Shown here piece after piece: positions 17,281 through 25,421 of a DNA stretch of 37,914 nt. How positions within the stretch are numbered: the stretch's first letter is position 1; each line of letters opens with the position of its first letter. A program made the position numbers and the translations under genes. The stretch lies in NCBI GenBank assembly GCA_011046415.1, contig DSAP01000035.1, positions 1-37,914 on the forward strand, read 5' to 3'. The DNA is from a bacterium. GTDB lineage: Bacteria > Zhuqueibacterota > QNDG01 > JABMRT01. The notes below the pieces were generated by a model, which saw only the letters and a program-made list of their open reading frames with translations, had not been told where the DNA came from and searched no databases.

Positions 17281-17974
17281 CGCCGTCTGTGGATGCCTCC
17301 CCGGCGGACCGTTGCGGATCCGTTTCGGCTTCTGAAGAACGTTCGTCGGATTCCGGCAAGGATTTTTTTTCGCCGGCCACAGCGCCTCCGCCGTCCGGTT
17401 TATCCGGGGGCTCCGACGCCTCCGGGCGCTCTTCTTCCTTCAGCAACTCCTCGATCTCTCGCGGTTTGGGCAGGTCGGCAATGTCATTGATCCCGAAATA
17501 GCGGAGAAATTCCTTCGTGGTCTTGTAGAGCAGGGGACGGCCGGGGCCGTCCCCGCGGCCGGACAGGGTGATGAGTTTGCGTTCGAGCAGGGTGTGAATC
17601 ACACCTTCGGAATTGACACCGCGGATGGCATCGACTTCGGTCCGCGAGACAGGCTGCCTGAAGGCGATGACGGAAAGGGTCTCGAGCGCGGCCTGCGAGA
17701 GCCGGCTCTTGATCTTCTTCTGAAACAGCCTGCGGAGCCACTGGCTGTATGTCTCGCGCGTGACCATCTGAAACCCCCCGGCCGCCTCAACGATCTGGAA
17801 AGCCCGGCCGGTCTGTTTGTATTCCAGATTCAGGGTGTCCATGATTTTGCGGATCTGGGCCGGTGTCACATTTTCCACGATCTCCTGAATCTGCCGGGAC
17901 GGGATGGGTTCATCGGACGCGAAAACCAACGCCTCGACCACGCATTTCAGGGAATCCGGTGCCGTCTGGCCCAC
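17270..17974 (-). CDS. scpB: Segregation and condensation protein B
   Basis: Kleisin-associated subunit of the SMC-ScpAB condensin that organises and segregates the chromosome. Two winged-helix domains occupy residues about 8-175, with the ScpB signature SRLSQAALETLSVIAFRQPVS and the following TEVDAIRGVNS. The last 50 residues are a low-complexity acidic and proline-rich tail beyond the usual core of about 185. It begins 3 bp after scpA ends and overlaps rluB by 11 bp. Confidence 0.94.
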   Translation of the reverse strand: MGQTAPDSLKCVVEALVFASDEPIPSRQIQEIVENVTPAQIRKIMDTLNLEYKQTGRAFQIVEAAGGFQMVTRETYSQWLRRLFQKKIKSRLSQAALETLSVIAFRQPVSRTEVDAIRGVNSEGVIHTLLERKLITLSGRGDGPGRPLLYKTTKEFLRYFGINDIADLPKPREIEELLKEEERPEASEPPDKPDGGGAVAGEKKSLPESDERSSEAETDPQRSAGEASTDGDAA

Positions 17975-17976
17975 GC

Positions 17977-18735
17977 CTACCTCCTCATAATCCAGATTTC
18001 ACCGTATGTGGAAGCCTGTTTGGCCACGATACGGCGGGTGCGAATGAGCTCGAGGATGGCGATGAATGTCACAATCAGGGCGATCCGGCCGGGAAAGAGG
18101 GGGATGAGTTCGCCGAAAGTGAACCGTTCTTTCTCGTCGCACAGGGAAAGGATGAACGCGATCTGCTCCTCGACCGTCACGCCCAGGCTCCCCGCATCGT
18201 GAACGGGTTCTTTGGGCATGTTGTCGAGTGCGGCCTTGAACGCGGTGAACAGATCGAAAAGAGTCAGATCCTTGAGGACCAGCTCTCTTTCGACGGAATG
18301 ATAGGGCTTTTGCCAGGAAAAATCGGAGCGCGAGAAGAGGCGGCGGCGGCGGTCTTCGATTTCGCCGAGCTGTTCGGCCACTTCCTTGTAGCGTTTATAT
18401 TCCAGAAGCTGACGGACCAGCTCGGCGCGGGGATCTTCTTCCATCTCCTCGCCGCCTTCGATCTCGGGCCGGGGCAGCAGCATCTTCGCCTTGATCTGGA
18501 TGAGCGTGGCCGCCATCAGGATAAACTCGCCTGCCACTTCCAGGTCGAGTTCTTTCATGATGTCGATAAAATCTAAATATTGGCGCGTGATCTCCGCGAT
18601 GGGAATGTCGTAGATGTCCAGCTCGTCCTTTCGGATGAGAAAGAGGAGCAGGTCCAGCGGCCCCTCGAAATTGGAAAGCTGGATGCGGTAATCCTGCCTG
18701 GCATCCCGGTTTTCGGTGTAGACTAACCCAGGCAA
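17977..18735 (-). CDS. scpA: Segregation and condensation protein A
   Basis: Kleisin subunit that bridges the SMC heads (252 aa with the start proposed here, matching the family's about 250). The N-terminal SMC-neck-binding helix region YRIQLSNFEGPLDLLLFLIR and IPIAEITRQYLDFI are diagnostic, and a C-terminal winged helix binds the SMC cap. No ATG or GTG precedes the conserved part in frame. The only plausible start is TTG at 18733-18735, with AGGAAGG just upstream, inside the 3' end of trpS (13-bp overlap). The open frame extends further upstream only as a shadow of trpS. Confidence 0.9.
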   Translation of the reverse strand: MPGLVYTENRDARQDYRIQLSNFEGPLDLLLFLIRKDELDIYDIPIAEITRQYLDFIDIMKELDLEVAGEFILMAATLIQIKAKMLLPRPEIEGGEEMEEDPRAELVRQLLEYKRYKEVAEQLGEIEDRRRRLFSRSDFSWQKPYHSVERELVLKDLTLFDLFTAFKAALDNMPKEPVHDAGSLGVTVEEQIAFILSLCDEKERFTFGELIPLFPGRIALIVTFIAILELIRTRRIVAKQASTYGEIWIMRR

Positions 18736-19706
18736 ATCGCCTTCCTCACCTCCTCCATGGTCGCCCCGGCGACCCGGCGCGCGGCCTTGTCGCCCTCGTC
18801 GATGATCGACAGCACCTCGTCCGGATGTGTCTCGTAATGTTGCCGGCGCGCGTGGATGGGTTCGAGAAAATCCGAAATTGTTTTGGCCATCTGCCGCTTG
18901 TGCTCCACGCAACCGAGCCTGCCCGCCCGGCAGTCGCAGGCAACCTGATCCGCCGTTTCGGGAGAGAATTTCTGATGATAGGCGAAGACCACGCAGCCTT
19001 CGGGATGCCCGGGATCGGTCTTCCGGATACGCGTCGGATCGGTGTATGCCTGCATCACCTTCTCGGAAACCTCTTTCGGGGAATCGGACAGATAGATCGC
19101 ATTGTTCAGGGATTTGCTCATCTTCCTGCCGTCGAGGCCCGGCATGCGCGCGAATTGGGTCAGGATCGTCTCGGGCTCGGGGAAAACCTCCCCGAATGAG
19201 AAATTGAACCGCCGGGCGAGTTCCCGGGTAATTTCGACGTGCGGCGCCTGATCCTCCCCGACCGGCACGGCATTGGCCTTGTAAAGCAGGATGTCCGCCG
19301 CCTGGAGCACGGGATACCCCAGATGTCCGTAGGACATGTTGGCCTCGAGCCCGAGATCCCGCGCCTGCTCTTTCACGGTCGGATTGCGCTGAAGCCGGGC
19401 CACCGTGACCAGCATCGAAAAAATCAGATGGAGTTCGGCGTGTTCGCGGACATGGGACTGGATGAAAAACGGACTCTTCCGGGGATCGAGCCCTGCGGCC
19501 AGCCAGTCGATGACCACCTCCAGGCTGTTTTGGCGGATCTCTTTCGTGTCGAGGCTGGTGGTCAGCATGTGCCAGTCCGCCACCATGTGATGGCTTTCCG
19601 AGGTCTCCTGAAGCCGGATCCAGTTTTCAAGGGCCCCGACATAGTTGCCCAGATGCAGCCGGCCCGTGGGCCGCATGCCGCTCAAAATCCGTTTCTTTTG
19701 TGCCAT
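18723..19706 (-). CDS. trpS: Tryptophanyl-tRNA synthetase
   Basis: Class Ic aminoacyl-tRNA synthetase charging tRNA-Trp (327 aa, usual for the bacterial type). The Rossmann fold has the HIGH-box variant HLGN at residues 18-21 and KMSKS at 195-199. GEDQAPHVEITRELARRFN is diagnostic. A Cys-rich stretch CDCRAGRLGC in the C-terminal third may bind metal, as seen in a subset of TrpRS. It heads the run trpS-scpA-scpB-rluB-cmk-ispH-rpsA. No T-box or trp-leader element is visible in the 115 bp upstream. Confidence 0.95.
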   Translation of the reverse strand: MAQKKRILSGMRPTGRLHLGNYVGALENWIRLQETSESHHMVADWHMLTTSLDTKEIRQNSLEVVIDWLAAGLDPRKSPFFIQSHVREHAELHLIFSMLVTVARLQRNPTVKEQARDLGLEANMSYGHLGYPVLQAADILLYKANAVPVGEDQAPHVEITRELARRFNFSFGEVFPEPETILTQFARMPGLDGRKMSKSLNNAIYLSDSPKEVSEKVMQAYTDPTRIRKTDPGHPEGCVVFAYHQKFSPETADQVACDCRAGRLGCVEHKRQMAKTISDFLEPIHARRQHYETHPDEVLSIIDEGDKAARRVAGATMEEVRKAICLG

Positions 19707-19821
19707 CGTCTCCCTGTTACGCTTTGACGCCGGCCGGACCGCTCAACCCGTCCCGTACGGCTGTGACGTCCCGGCCGGTCGGCATATAGACGGACAGGAC
19801 GGATCCATACACACGATTCGT

Positions 19822-20325
19822 TCAACACAGGTATAAATACTGTTTCCACCGCTCGTCCGGGATGCCCACCAGATGCTGTACGAAGAACAGATACCCCGGT
19901 TTCCGGGGATGCGACAACAGCGACAACTCGGCTTCTTTCGGCGTGCGGTTGCCTTTCTTGCCGTTACAGGCCAGACAGGCGCAAACCAGATTCTCCCAGG
20001 TTTCGGGCCCGCCGCGCGTCCTCGGGATGACATGATCGACGGTGAGCGCCCCCTCCCGTCGGCCGCAGTATTGACATGTGTGCATGTCCCGCTTGATGAT
20101 GTTCTTCCGCGTGAGCAGAATCCGGCGATGCGGCCGTTTGATCAGCCAGTTCAGACGCACGATACTCGGGAGGGGCATGGCGGCGGAAACCGAATGCACA
20201 ATGTCGTGGTTGTGCTCGATCATCTCCGCCTTGCCCAGATAGAGCAGCACGATCGCTTTCTGCGCGCTGCAGACGCTGAGCGGCTGGTAATTTTGGTTGA
20301 GTACCAGAACCCGGGTCCCGAGCAT
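19822..20325 (-). CDS. HNH endonuclease family protein
   Basis: 167-aa protein with a Zn-supported HNH nuclease domain: CQYCG (Cys84, Cys87), the catalytic DH pair Asp97-His98 in LTVDHVIPRTRGG, Asn112 in WENLVCACLACN, and the second Cys pair 117/120 followed by NGKKGNRT. The first 70 residues (VLNQNYQPLSVCSAQKAIVLL) are typical of a widespread free-standing HNH family often found near housekeeping genes; its biological role is not settled. It lies 115 bp upstream of trpS on the same strand and could share its transcript. No restriction or toxin-immunity partner is adjacent. Confidence 0.9.
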   Translation of the reverse strand: MLGTRVLVLNQNYQPLSVCSAQKAIVLLYLGKAEMIEHNHDIVHSVSAAMPLPSIVRLNWLIKRPHRRILLTRKNIIKRDMHTCQYCGRREGALTVDHVIPRTRGGPETWENLVCACLACNGKKGNRTPKEAELSLLSHPRKPGYLFFVQHLVGIPDERWKQYLYLC

Positions 20326-20486
20326 AATACGTCTCCCGTCCGCCTGAAAACTCCCGAGGACGGTGCAAATTTGGACAATACTCCAAAAATAAAAATCGAG
20401 ATATAAATTTACGGCATGACGGGAACAGAAGCAAGGTGTTTTTGGAAAAGCGCCGGTCGGTGAAACCGCTCTCCTGAAAGGCTTTT

Positions 20487-20813
20487 ATGAAAAATAGGGG
20501 GTGCCGGCGCGTTGCCGTCGTTCTTTACTTGAATTTGGACTCCGGAATGCGTATTTTTGATCGAACCTGTTTGGACCGGACAACCATGTTTCTGGACGAT
20601 CAAAAACAATCGACCCCGGGGGATCAACTCAGCCTGTTCAACCGCCAGCAGGTCCGCGTCCATTATTACGATGAGAACGGCGCCCTGCATACCGGCATCC
20701 TGGTCCGCCGCATCCGGAAAGGACGCCGAGCGGGATGTTTTCTGGTCCGGGACCCCTCGGGCCGGCGGTTTATCCCGGACAAGATCCGGAATGTCGAAAT
20801 CCTCATCGAGTAG
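20487..20813 (+). CDS. Small protein with a sliding-clamp-binding-like QLSLF motif
   Basis: Not recognised as a named family. The frame is 108 aa; GAAAGG lies 5 bp before ATG 20487, but the first 33 residues look non-conserved and an internal ATG at 20586 would give 75 aa. The latter part reads as a small beta-rich, basic domain (VRVHYYDENGALHTGILVRR, then GCFLVRDPSGRRFIPDKIRNVEIL), reminiscent of an SH3-like barrel. Just before it is DQLSLFNR, a perfect match to the QL[SD]LF consensus by which bacterial polymerases and repair proteins dock on the DnaN clamp. It is divergent from the HNH gene and 102 bp upstream of hisI. A role at the replication fork is inference from the motif alone. Confidence 0.65.
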   Translation: MKNRGCRRVAVVLYLNLDSGMRIFDRTCLDRTTMFLDDQKQSTPGDQLSLFNRQQVRVHYYDENGALHTGILVRRIRKGRRAGCFLVRDPSGRRFIPDKIRNVEILIE

Positions 20814-20915
20814 CCTCTTCCGCCCGGCTGTACGGCGCACGGATCGCGGGATGTTCCGTTTGACCGCCGCCGGTTCTTGGGGTTTCCGTCCTCCCGGTAT
20901 GATGAAAGGAAAACC

Positions 20916-21317
20916 ATGTCTGAATTGAACGCACTGCAGCTGGATATCCGGTTGCTGAATCAACTCAAATGGGACGAAAAAGGCCTGGTTCCCGGTATCG
21001 TGCAGGACATCCGGACCGGGGAGGTCCTGATGATGGCCTGGCTCAACAAGGAAAGTCTCCAGAAAACGCTCGAAACCGGAAGCGCCGTCTTCTGGAGCCG
21101 CTCGCGCCGGAAGCTTTGGATGAAAGGCGAGACCTCCGGAAACATCATGAAGGTGCAGTCCATCCTGATGGATTGCGACGGCGACACGCTGATCCTGCTG
21201 TCTGAGGCATCCGGTCCGGCGTGTCACACGGGAGAGCGGACCTGCTTTTACCGGGCCCTGGCCAAACGCGACCGTGCCGGAGAACCGGGATGCCCCGGGT
21301 GTGCGGGATGCGGTTGA
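20916..21317 (+). CDS. hisI: Phosphoribosyl-AMP cyclohydrolase
   Basis: Third step of histidine synthesis, opening the purine ring of PR-AMP (133 aa). The metal site DCDGD (Asp86, Cys87, Asp88, Asp90) binds Mg and Zn, together with Cys103 ([12 protein letters not shown]) and Cys110; these are the expected zinc cysteines. [15 protein letters not shown] near the N-terminus is also diagnostic. There is no fused HisE domain. The C-terminus adds CPGCAGCG, with three more cysteines. AAAGGA is 5 bp before ATG 20916; a longer in-frame start at 20877 is less likely. No other his gene is nearby. Confidence 0.93.
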   Translation: MSELNALQLDIRLLNQLKWDEKGLVPGIVQDIRTGEVLMMAWLNKESLQKTLETGSAVFWSRSRRKLWMKGETSGNIMKVQSILMDCDGDTLILLSEASGPACHTGERTCFYRALAKRDRAGEPGCPGCAGCG

Positions 21318-21377
21318 GTGATGGCCTTCCGGGGACGGGGATCATCCGGCCATCCGGATCATGACCGGGATCCTGAC

Positions 21378-22400
21378 ATGAAACGGGGATTTGTCTTTCT
21401 GGGAATTTTTCTTTGGCTTCCTCTGTTCGCCGAAGTCACCCTGGTCTCCGACACGTTGTCCGGACATACAACCGGCATCCAGGACGGAACGGGTGAATTC
21501 CTCCCGGGAGGCGGCTGGCGCTCGACGGGCGGAAAAATCCTCTACGACCTGGGGTATCCGGTCATAAACGGCGTCTTTGAAATCCATCTGTCGGGATGGA
21601 CCGCCCCGGCCCAGGGCGCGGAGAAATCCCATCCCCTGTCCGGATGGGAACACGCCAACGCCTTTACCCATTGGGACCAGGCCGGATCGTTCTGGAACTG
21701 GCGGATCGGCACGGGATATCATCCGTTCAAGGTGCTCGCGCGTCCAGACACCCTCTCCCCGCGCGAGGAAGCCCGCGTGGGGGACAACGACAGGGTCAAC
21801 GACGGGTTCCCCCACCGCTATCGCGTGGACTGGAATTCCGGCACCGTGTCGTTTTATTTCGACGACACACTCCTCCAGCGTTGGACATTCGACCGGTTCG
21901 CCCTGAGGTATTTCACCCTCGGACGCGACGACTGGTATTTCGCGATCCCGGCTCCGCCTCCCGTCTTTTCCTTCCTGCGGATTATGGACCGGGATTCCAC
22001 GGTCGCAGTCCCGGATTCCACCCAATCGCCGCCCGACACCGCCGTCGTCCCCCCGGACACCTCCGGGTCTGCGCCGGACACGACAACCTCCGCAGGCCCA
22101 TTTTCCGGGTTACGGGATCCCGGTGTTTTCCGGCTCGCCGTTCACCCCAATCCCGGAAACGCGTATTTCAGGATACAGGCCGAGCACGGACTTCGGCCCG
22201 CCCCGGACCTCTCCCTGGTGGATATGACGGGCAGGATTGTCCGGCACCGGATGGTCCCGGAATTCTCGGCGCCGGATCACACGCGCTGGATATGGGACGG
22301 CCGCGACGAGGGCGGGAATCCGGCGGCGAGCGGTGTGTATCTCGTCGTCGTATCGGCTCCGGGTTACCGGATTTCAAGACGGCTGGTCCTGCTCCGATGA
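21378..22400 (+). CDS. Secreted lectin-like protein with FlgD/T9SS-type C-terminal domain
   Basis: 340 aa from the chosen start, where a good signal peptide begins (MKRGFVFLGIFLWLPLFA). Residues about 20-205 look like a single beta-sandwich of the concanavalin/LamG type (an aromatic-rich middle with FWNWRIGTGYHPFKV and VDWNSGTVSFYFDDTLLQRW); this fold call is tentative. A Pro/Asp/Thr linker (about 211-245) leads to a C-terminal domain with VHPNPGNAYFRIQ, WDGRDEGGNPAASGVYLV and final RRLVLLR, as in FlgD-like or T9SS sorting domains. The frame is open to 21318 just after hisI. Its 3' end overlaps the convergent DUF2809 gene by 27 bp. Confidence 0.75.
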   Translation: MKRGFVFLGIFLWLPLFAEVTLVSDTLSGHTTGIQDGTGEFLPGGGWRSTGGKILYDLGYPVINGVFEIHLSGWTAPAQGAEKSHPLSGWEHANAFTHWDQAGSFWNWRIGTGYHPFKVLARPDTLSPREEARVGDNDRVNDGFPHRYRVDWNSGTVSFYFDDTLLQRWTFDRFALRYFTLGRDDWYFAIPAPPPVFSFLRIMDRDSTVAVPDSTQSPPDTAVVPPDTSGSAPDTTTSAGPFSGLRDPGVFRLAVHPNPGNAYFRIQAEHGLRPAPDLSLVDMTGRIVRHRMVPEFSAPDHTRWIWDGRDEGGNPAASGVYLVVVSAPGYRISRRLVLLR

Positions 22401-22835
22401 GTGCCGGATCCAAACAATCCAGAAAACCCCGAGCAGAGCGCCGGCCAGATAATGGGGAAAATCGGACCAGGCGAAAGCATGGCCGATGAGCGTACGGCCG
22501 AGAAAGTTCTCACGGACGGGAATCAGGAATGCGGGATGCCAGAGCTGGGAGAATTCGAGAAGAGAGGTCAGGAAAAAGACGATCGCCCCGATCCGGAGGG
22601 GAGACGCCTGCGGACGGATCGATGCGGCGGCCAGGCACCAGAAGATCACATACAGCACGCCTCCCAGGGAATCATAGACCCAACGGGAGGCGGGACCCGC
22701 ATAGAGTTTGGTGAAAAACCCGGCGGGAACAAGAAAGAGGATGGAAATGAGAAGCCGTATCCGCATCAAAAACTCAAACTTTCGTGAAGACGTTCCGGGA
22801 TTTCGCGACGCGTGAAAGATGCGTGTGCGGAACAT
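22374..22835 (-). CDS. DUF2809 family small integral membrane protein
   Basis: Membrane protein of unknown function with about four helices. YAGPASRWVYDSLGGVLYVIFWCL and LEFSQLWHPAFLIPVRENFLGRTLIG, plus WSDFPHYLAGALLG, match the DUF2809 pattern well. The start at 22835 has AAGGA 6 bp upstream and gives 153 aa. An alternative ATG at 22766 gives 130 aa, closer to the usual length and beginning right at the first helix. A possible promoter (TTGCCT, 18 bp, TATATT at 22851-22880) would start transcription so close to 22835 that it favours the shorter form. Transcribed convergently with the lectin-like gene. Confidence 0.8.
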   Translation of the reverse strand: MFRTRIFHASRNPGTSSRKFEFLMRIRLLISILFLVPAGFFTKLYAGPASRWVYDSLGGVLYVIFWCLAAASIRPQASPLRIGAIVFFLTSLLEFSQLWHPAFLIPVRENFLGRTLIGHAFAWSDFPHYLAGALLGVFWIVWIRHSSEQDQPS

Positions 22836-22944
22836 TCCGGATCCTTAAAAAATATAATACGTCGAGCGCGCAGAAGGCAATCCTTTTCTTCAATTGGTCA
22901 ATTGGAGAGAGATCGGCCCGGGCCGTAAATCAAGGATGTCCAAC

Positions 22945-24804
22945 ATGCAAAAATCGATCCGCCAGATTCAGGAGGCGCTGAATTCTTATTCGATCGCCCT
23001 CTCCGGCGAGGAACTGCAATCCCGTATCGACGTCATCAAGAAGGCGCAGGAATATTTCCCGCTCGACAAACAACGGGCCCTCGCCATCAAGCTGATGCTC
23101 GACTGGGAGGCCCATCCGCAGCGGAAAATCATTACCGCGAGTTCGGAGATCTGTTATGTCAAGGGCGGGCCCTGTGTCACCTCGTTCGGAATATTGAGCC
23201 GGGACTGGCCGGGCCTCTCGCACGCCTGCCTGGGTGTGCTGCACGAGATGGGATGGAACGTCTATTTCATGAAGGGATTCTCCCTGACCCATCTCGACAC
23301 GCCTCTCGGAATCGTGATACTCGGCGTGCGAACCGACGACGAGAAGGTCTATCGGCAGCTGATCGGTCAGACCTCGGAAATCGAGGAAAAACTACGCCAG
23401 GCCGCGGTTCAGGACGGCGGTAAGGCCGTGCTGCTCAACGAAGAAATACGCAAGCTTGAAATTTACAGCCGGGTCATCCAGGAGATCCAGCGGATTTATC
23501 TGGATGACGATATCCAGGAAATCATCGGCCTCGACGGGGAAACGGTCAAGTTTTTTGCGGCCCGGTCCCGGGATTATCTGGAAAACCGCCGGGTGGAGGA
23601 TCTCTCCCGTCAAATCGTCCTGAATTTTTCCTTCATCAAAAAAGCCCGTGAGACCGGAAGCGTCATCCAGCTCGACATCACCAATTTCGAGACGCGGAAG
23701 GAAGGGTTTTTTACGGGGGTGACCGTTTGCGGCGTGTCGAGCATGCTGAATCTCGAAGACTGTCTCAAGACCATCGAACTGACGATTCCGCATTATCTGC
23801 TCAAGCACAACCGGGAGTTCACCACCGCCGAGGGCATTTCCCTGTACCGGATCGAATTCGTGGCCGCAAACGGCGGCCCGCTCTGTGAACTTGACCAGAA
23901 CCGGCTCAGGGAGGCGTTCCGGTCCCTGGTTCTCGAAAAGCGCCGCGACCGCGCCCAGTGGATCGAATCCATCGGCGGATTCGAACAATACGCGCGCGCG
24001 ATCATCCCCCTCTTGGTCAGGGAGGCGCAAAGCACCGGCATCACCCAGGTCTATCAGAGCGTCGGCAATATGACCGACCTCTTCATCGATTTCAAGATCA
24101 TCGGCGTGATTCCGGATAAACAGGGATTTCAGAAAAACACCATCAACGAACTGATCAATGCCATCGAATCGGTCAGGGGTCTGCACATCCAGAACATCAA
24201 ACCCCCGAAACGTTTCGGAAAGACACATCTTTTCATCATGGATACGCGCGCGAGTCTGGCGGTTATCGATAATGTGGAAGCCGTCTACAGGCTGCTCCAT
24301 GAAAAAATCCGGGAAAACCTCGGCGATTTCCGGGATTTCGACGAGGGCATGCGCACCATGGACGGGGTCAAATTCAAGTCCGTATACGCCCAGGTCAAAC
24401 AAATGGACAAATCCCTGTTCCGTGAGATTTTTTACAGCATCGAGGATTTCCTGAGGGTCAGTGCACCCGTCAATGAGATAGCGGGGCATATCCGGCTCGT
24501 GTATGAGATCCTCACAAAGATGAAGGAAAACGGCGGCATTCTGGTACAGACAAGCAGCGTGGGGATCCTCGCGCCTTCCGGGAAATTCCGCTGTCAGGCC
24601 ATGCTGATCGGGATTGCCTATCCCCATGACAGGGTGTCGCTCCGGGAAGTTCTCGCGGTGTTCGACGACTTTGATGTGACGATGAGCCGGCTGGAACGCG
24701 GGGGTATGGACATCCTGGTCTGCCGGGTGACCGATCACGACAGAACCCCGTCCGAGAGTCAGGTCCGGGAGCTGACGGACAGCCTGAAACACCTTGCCGG
24801 TTAA
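22945..24804 (+). CDS. Large protein of apparent tandem ACT-like domains, no enzyme domain seen
   Basis: Not a family I can name. 619 aa from ATG 22945, set by AAGG 9 bp upstream; ATG 22936 abuts that site. The best-defined part (about 58-131) has the ACT-like look of GlnD regulatory domains: GGPCVTSFGILSRDWPGLSH, then LGVLHEMGWNVYFMKGFSL and LGIVILGV. Three further stretches have a similar beta-alpha-beta look, around residues 230-320, 365-440 and 535-610 (for example GKFRCQAMLIGIAYPHDRVS then LREVLAVFDDFDVTMSRLE). Between them are long charged helical segments. No signal peptide, membrane segment, nucleotidyltransferase, HD or dehydrogenase motif is seen. It stands alone between divergent DUF2809 and convergent pyrE genes. 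Likely a cytoplasmic ligand-sensing regulator; the domain count is my reading by eye. Confidence 0.7.
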   Translation: MQKSIRQIQEALNSYSIALSGEELQSRIDVIKKAQEYFPLDKQRALAIKLMLDWEAHPQRKIITASSEICYVKGGPCVTSFGILSRDWPGLSHACLGVLHEMGWNVYFMKGFSLTHLDTPLGIVILGVRTDDEKVYRQLIGQTSEIEEKLRQAAVQDGGKAVLLNEEIRKLEIYSRVIQEIQRIYLDDDIQEIIGLDGETVKFFAARSRDYLENRRVEDLSRQIVLNFSFIKKARETGSVIQLDITNFETRKEGFFTGVTVCGVSSMLNLEDCLKTIELTIPHYLLKHNREFTTAEGISLYRIEFVAANGGPLCELDQNRLREAFRSLVLEKRRDRAQWIESIGGFEQYARAIIPLLVREAQSTGITQVYQSVGNMTDLFIDFKIIGVIPDKQGFQKNTINELINAIESVRGLHIQNIKPPKRFGKTHLFIMDTRASLAVIDNVEAVYRLLHEKIRENLGDFRDFDEGMRTMDGVKFKSVYAQVKQMDKSLFREIFYSIEDFLRVSAPVNEIAGHIRLVYEILTKMKENGGILVQTSSVGILAPSGKFRCQAMLIGIAYPHDRVSLREVLAVFDDFDVTMSRLERGGMDILVCRVTDHDRTPSESQVRELTDSLKHLAG

Positions 24805-24824
24805 ATGGTTTCCCTTTTAAGGCA

Positions 24825-25412
24825 TCATCCGGATTTCAATCCCCGGCTGCCGGGTTTCACGGCCGGCGTTCCCAGCGCGCAGAGGGGGCAGGATTCGGGC
24901 GGGTAGACCGCCACCTCCAGCCTGAGGAGGGAATGATAGGGCACGTCGAACCGGACATTCCCGCCGCTGCGGTCCACGACCGCCCCGACCGCGATCACCT
25001 CCGCTCCGGCGTCTCTCATCGCGGCGATCACCTCCTTGACCGAGCCGCCGGTCGTGGTCACGTCCTCGATCACGAGGATCCGCTCTCCGGGCCGGACCTC
25101 GAATCCCCGGCGCAGCGTCATTTTTCCCTCCGCACGCTCCGTGAAAATCGAACGGACGCCCAAAAGCCGGGCCGTCTCCTGGCCCGCCACGATCCCGCCG
25201 ACCGCCGGGGAAACCACCGTGTCGATCCGCTCACTCCGGAAATGATCCGCAAGGTGTCTGCACAGCGTTTCGGCGTGCCGGGGATACTGGAACACCTTCG
25301 CGCATTGAAAATAGGTGCCGCTGTGAAGCCCGCTTGTCAGGAGGAAGTGGCCTTCGAGCAGCGCACCGGTTTCCTTGAAAAGGGAGATGATTTTTTCTTT
25401 TGGAATGGACAT
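24825..25412 (-). CDS. pyrE: Orotate phosphoribosyltransferase
   Basis: Joins orotate and PRPP to give OMP in UMP synthesis (195 aa). The PRPP-binding motif VIEDVTTTGGS is at about residues 114-124, preceded by the flexible loop region TERAEGKMTLRRGF and the N-terminal LLTSGLHSGTYFQC. A short C-terminal extension contains CPLC, as in the archaeal/FCB-like OPRTase subtype. GAGG lies 8 bp before the start, which is 9 bp after the pyrF stop, so the two form an operon. Confidence 0.95.
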   Translation of the reverse strand: MSIPKEKIISLFKETGALLEGHFLLTSGLHSGTYFQCAKVFQYPRHAETLCRHLADHFRSERIDTVVSPAVGGIVAGQETARLLGVRSIFTERAEGKMTLRRGFEVRPGERILVIEDVTTTGGSVKEVIAAMRDAGAEVIAVGAVVDRSGGNVRFDVPYHSLLRLEVAVYPPESCPLCALGTPAVKPGSRGLKSG

Positions 25413-25421
25413 GCTGGATCC

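Noticed and set aside
19707-19821. Possible T-box or tryptophan leader upstream of trpS
   Set aside because: The gap is only 115 bp, with no specifier loop, antiterminator bulge or Trp-rich leader peptide.
20409-21227. Minus-strand open frame of 272 codons opposite hisI and the small QLSLF protein
   Set aside because: Antisense to hisI, with no motif and no ribosome site.
22851-22880. Promoter TTGCCT-18-TATATT for the DUF2809 gene
   Set aside because: It would place the transcript start on the ribosome site of the longer form. It is kept only as an argument for the shorter start and not listed as a feature.
23392-24792. Long open frame (466 codons) on the minus strand opposite the ACT-like protein gene
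   Set aside because: It has no ribosome site and no recognisable motif. It mirrors a plus-strand frame with clear domain-like patterns, so it is a GC-driven shadow.
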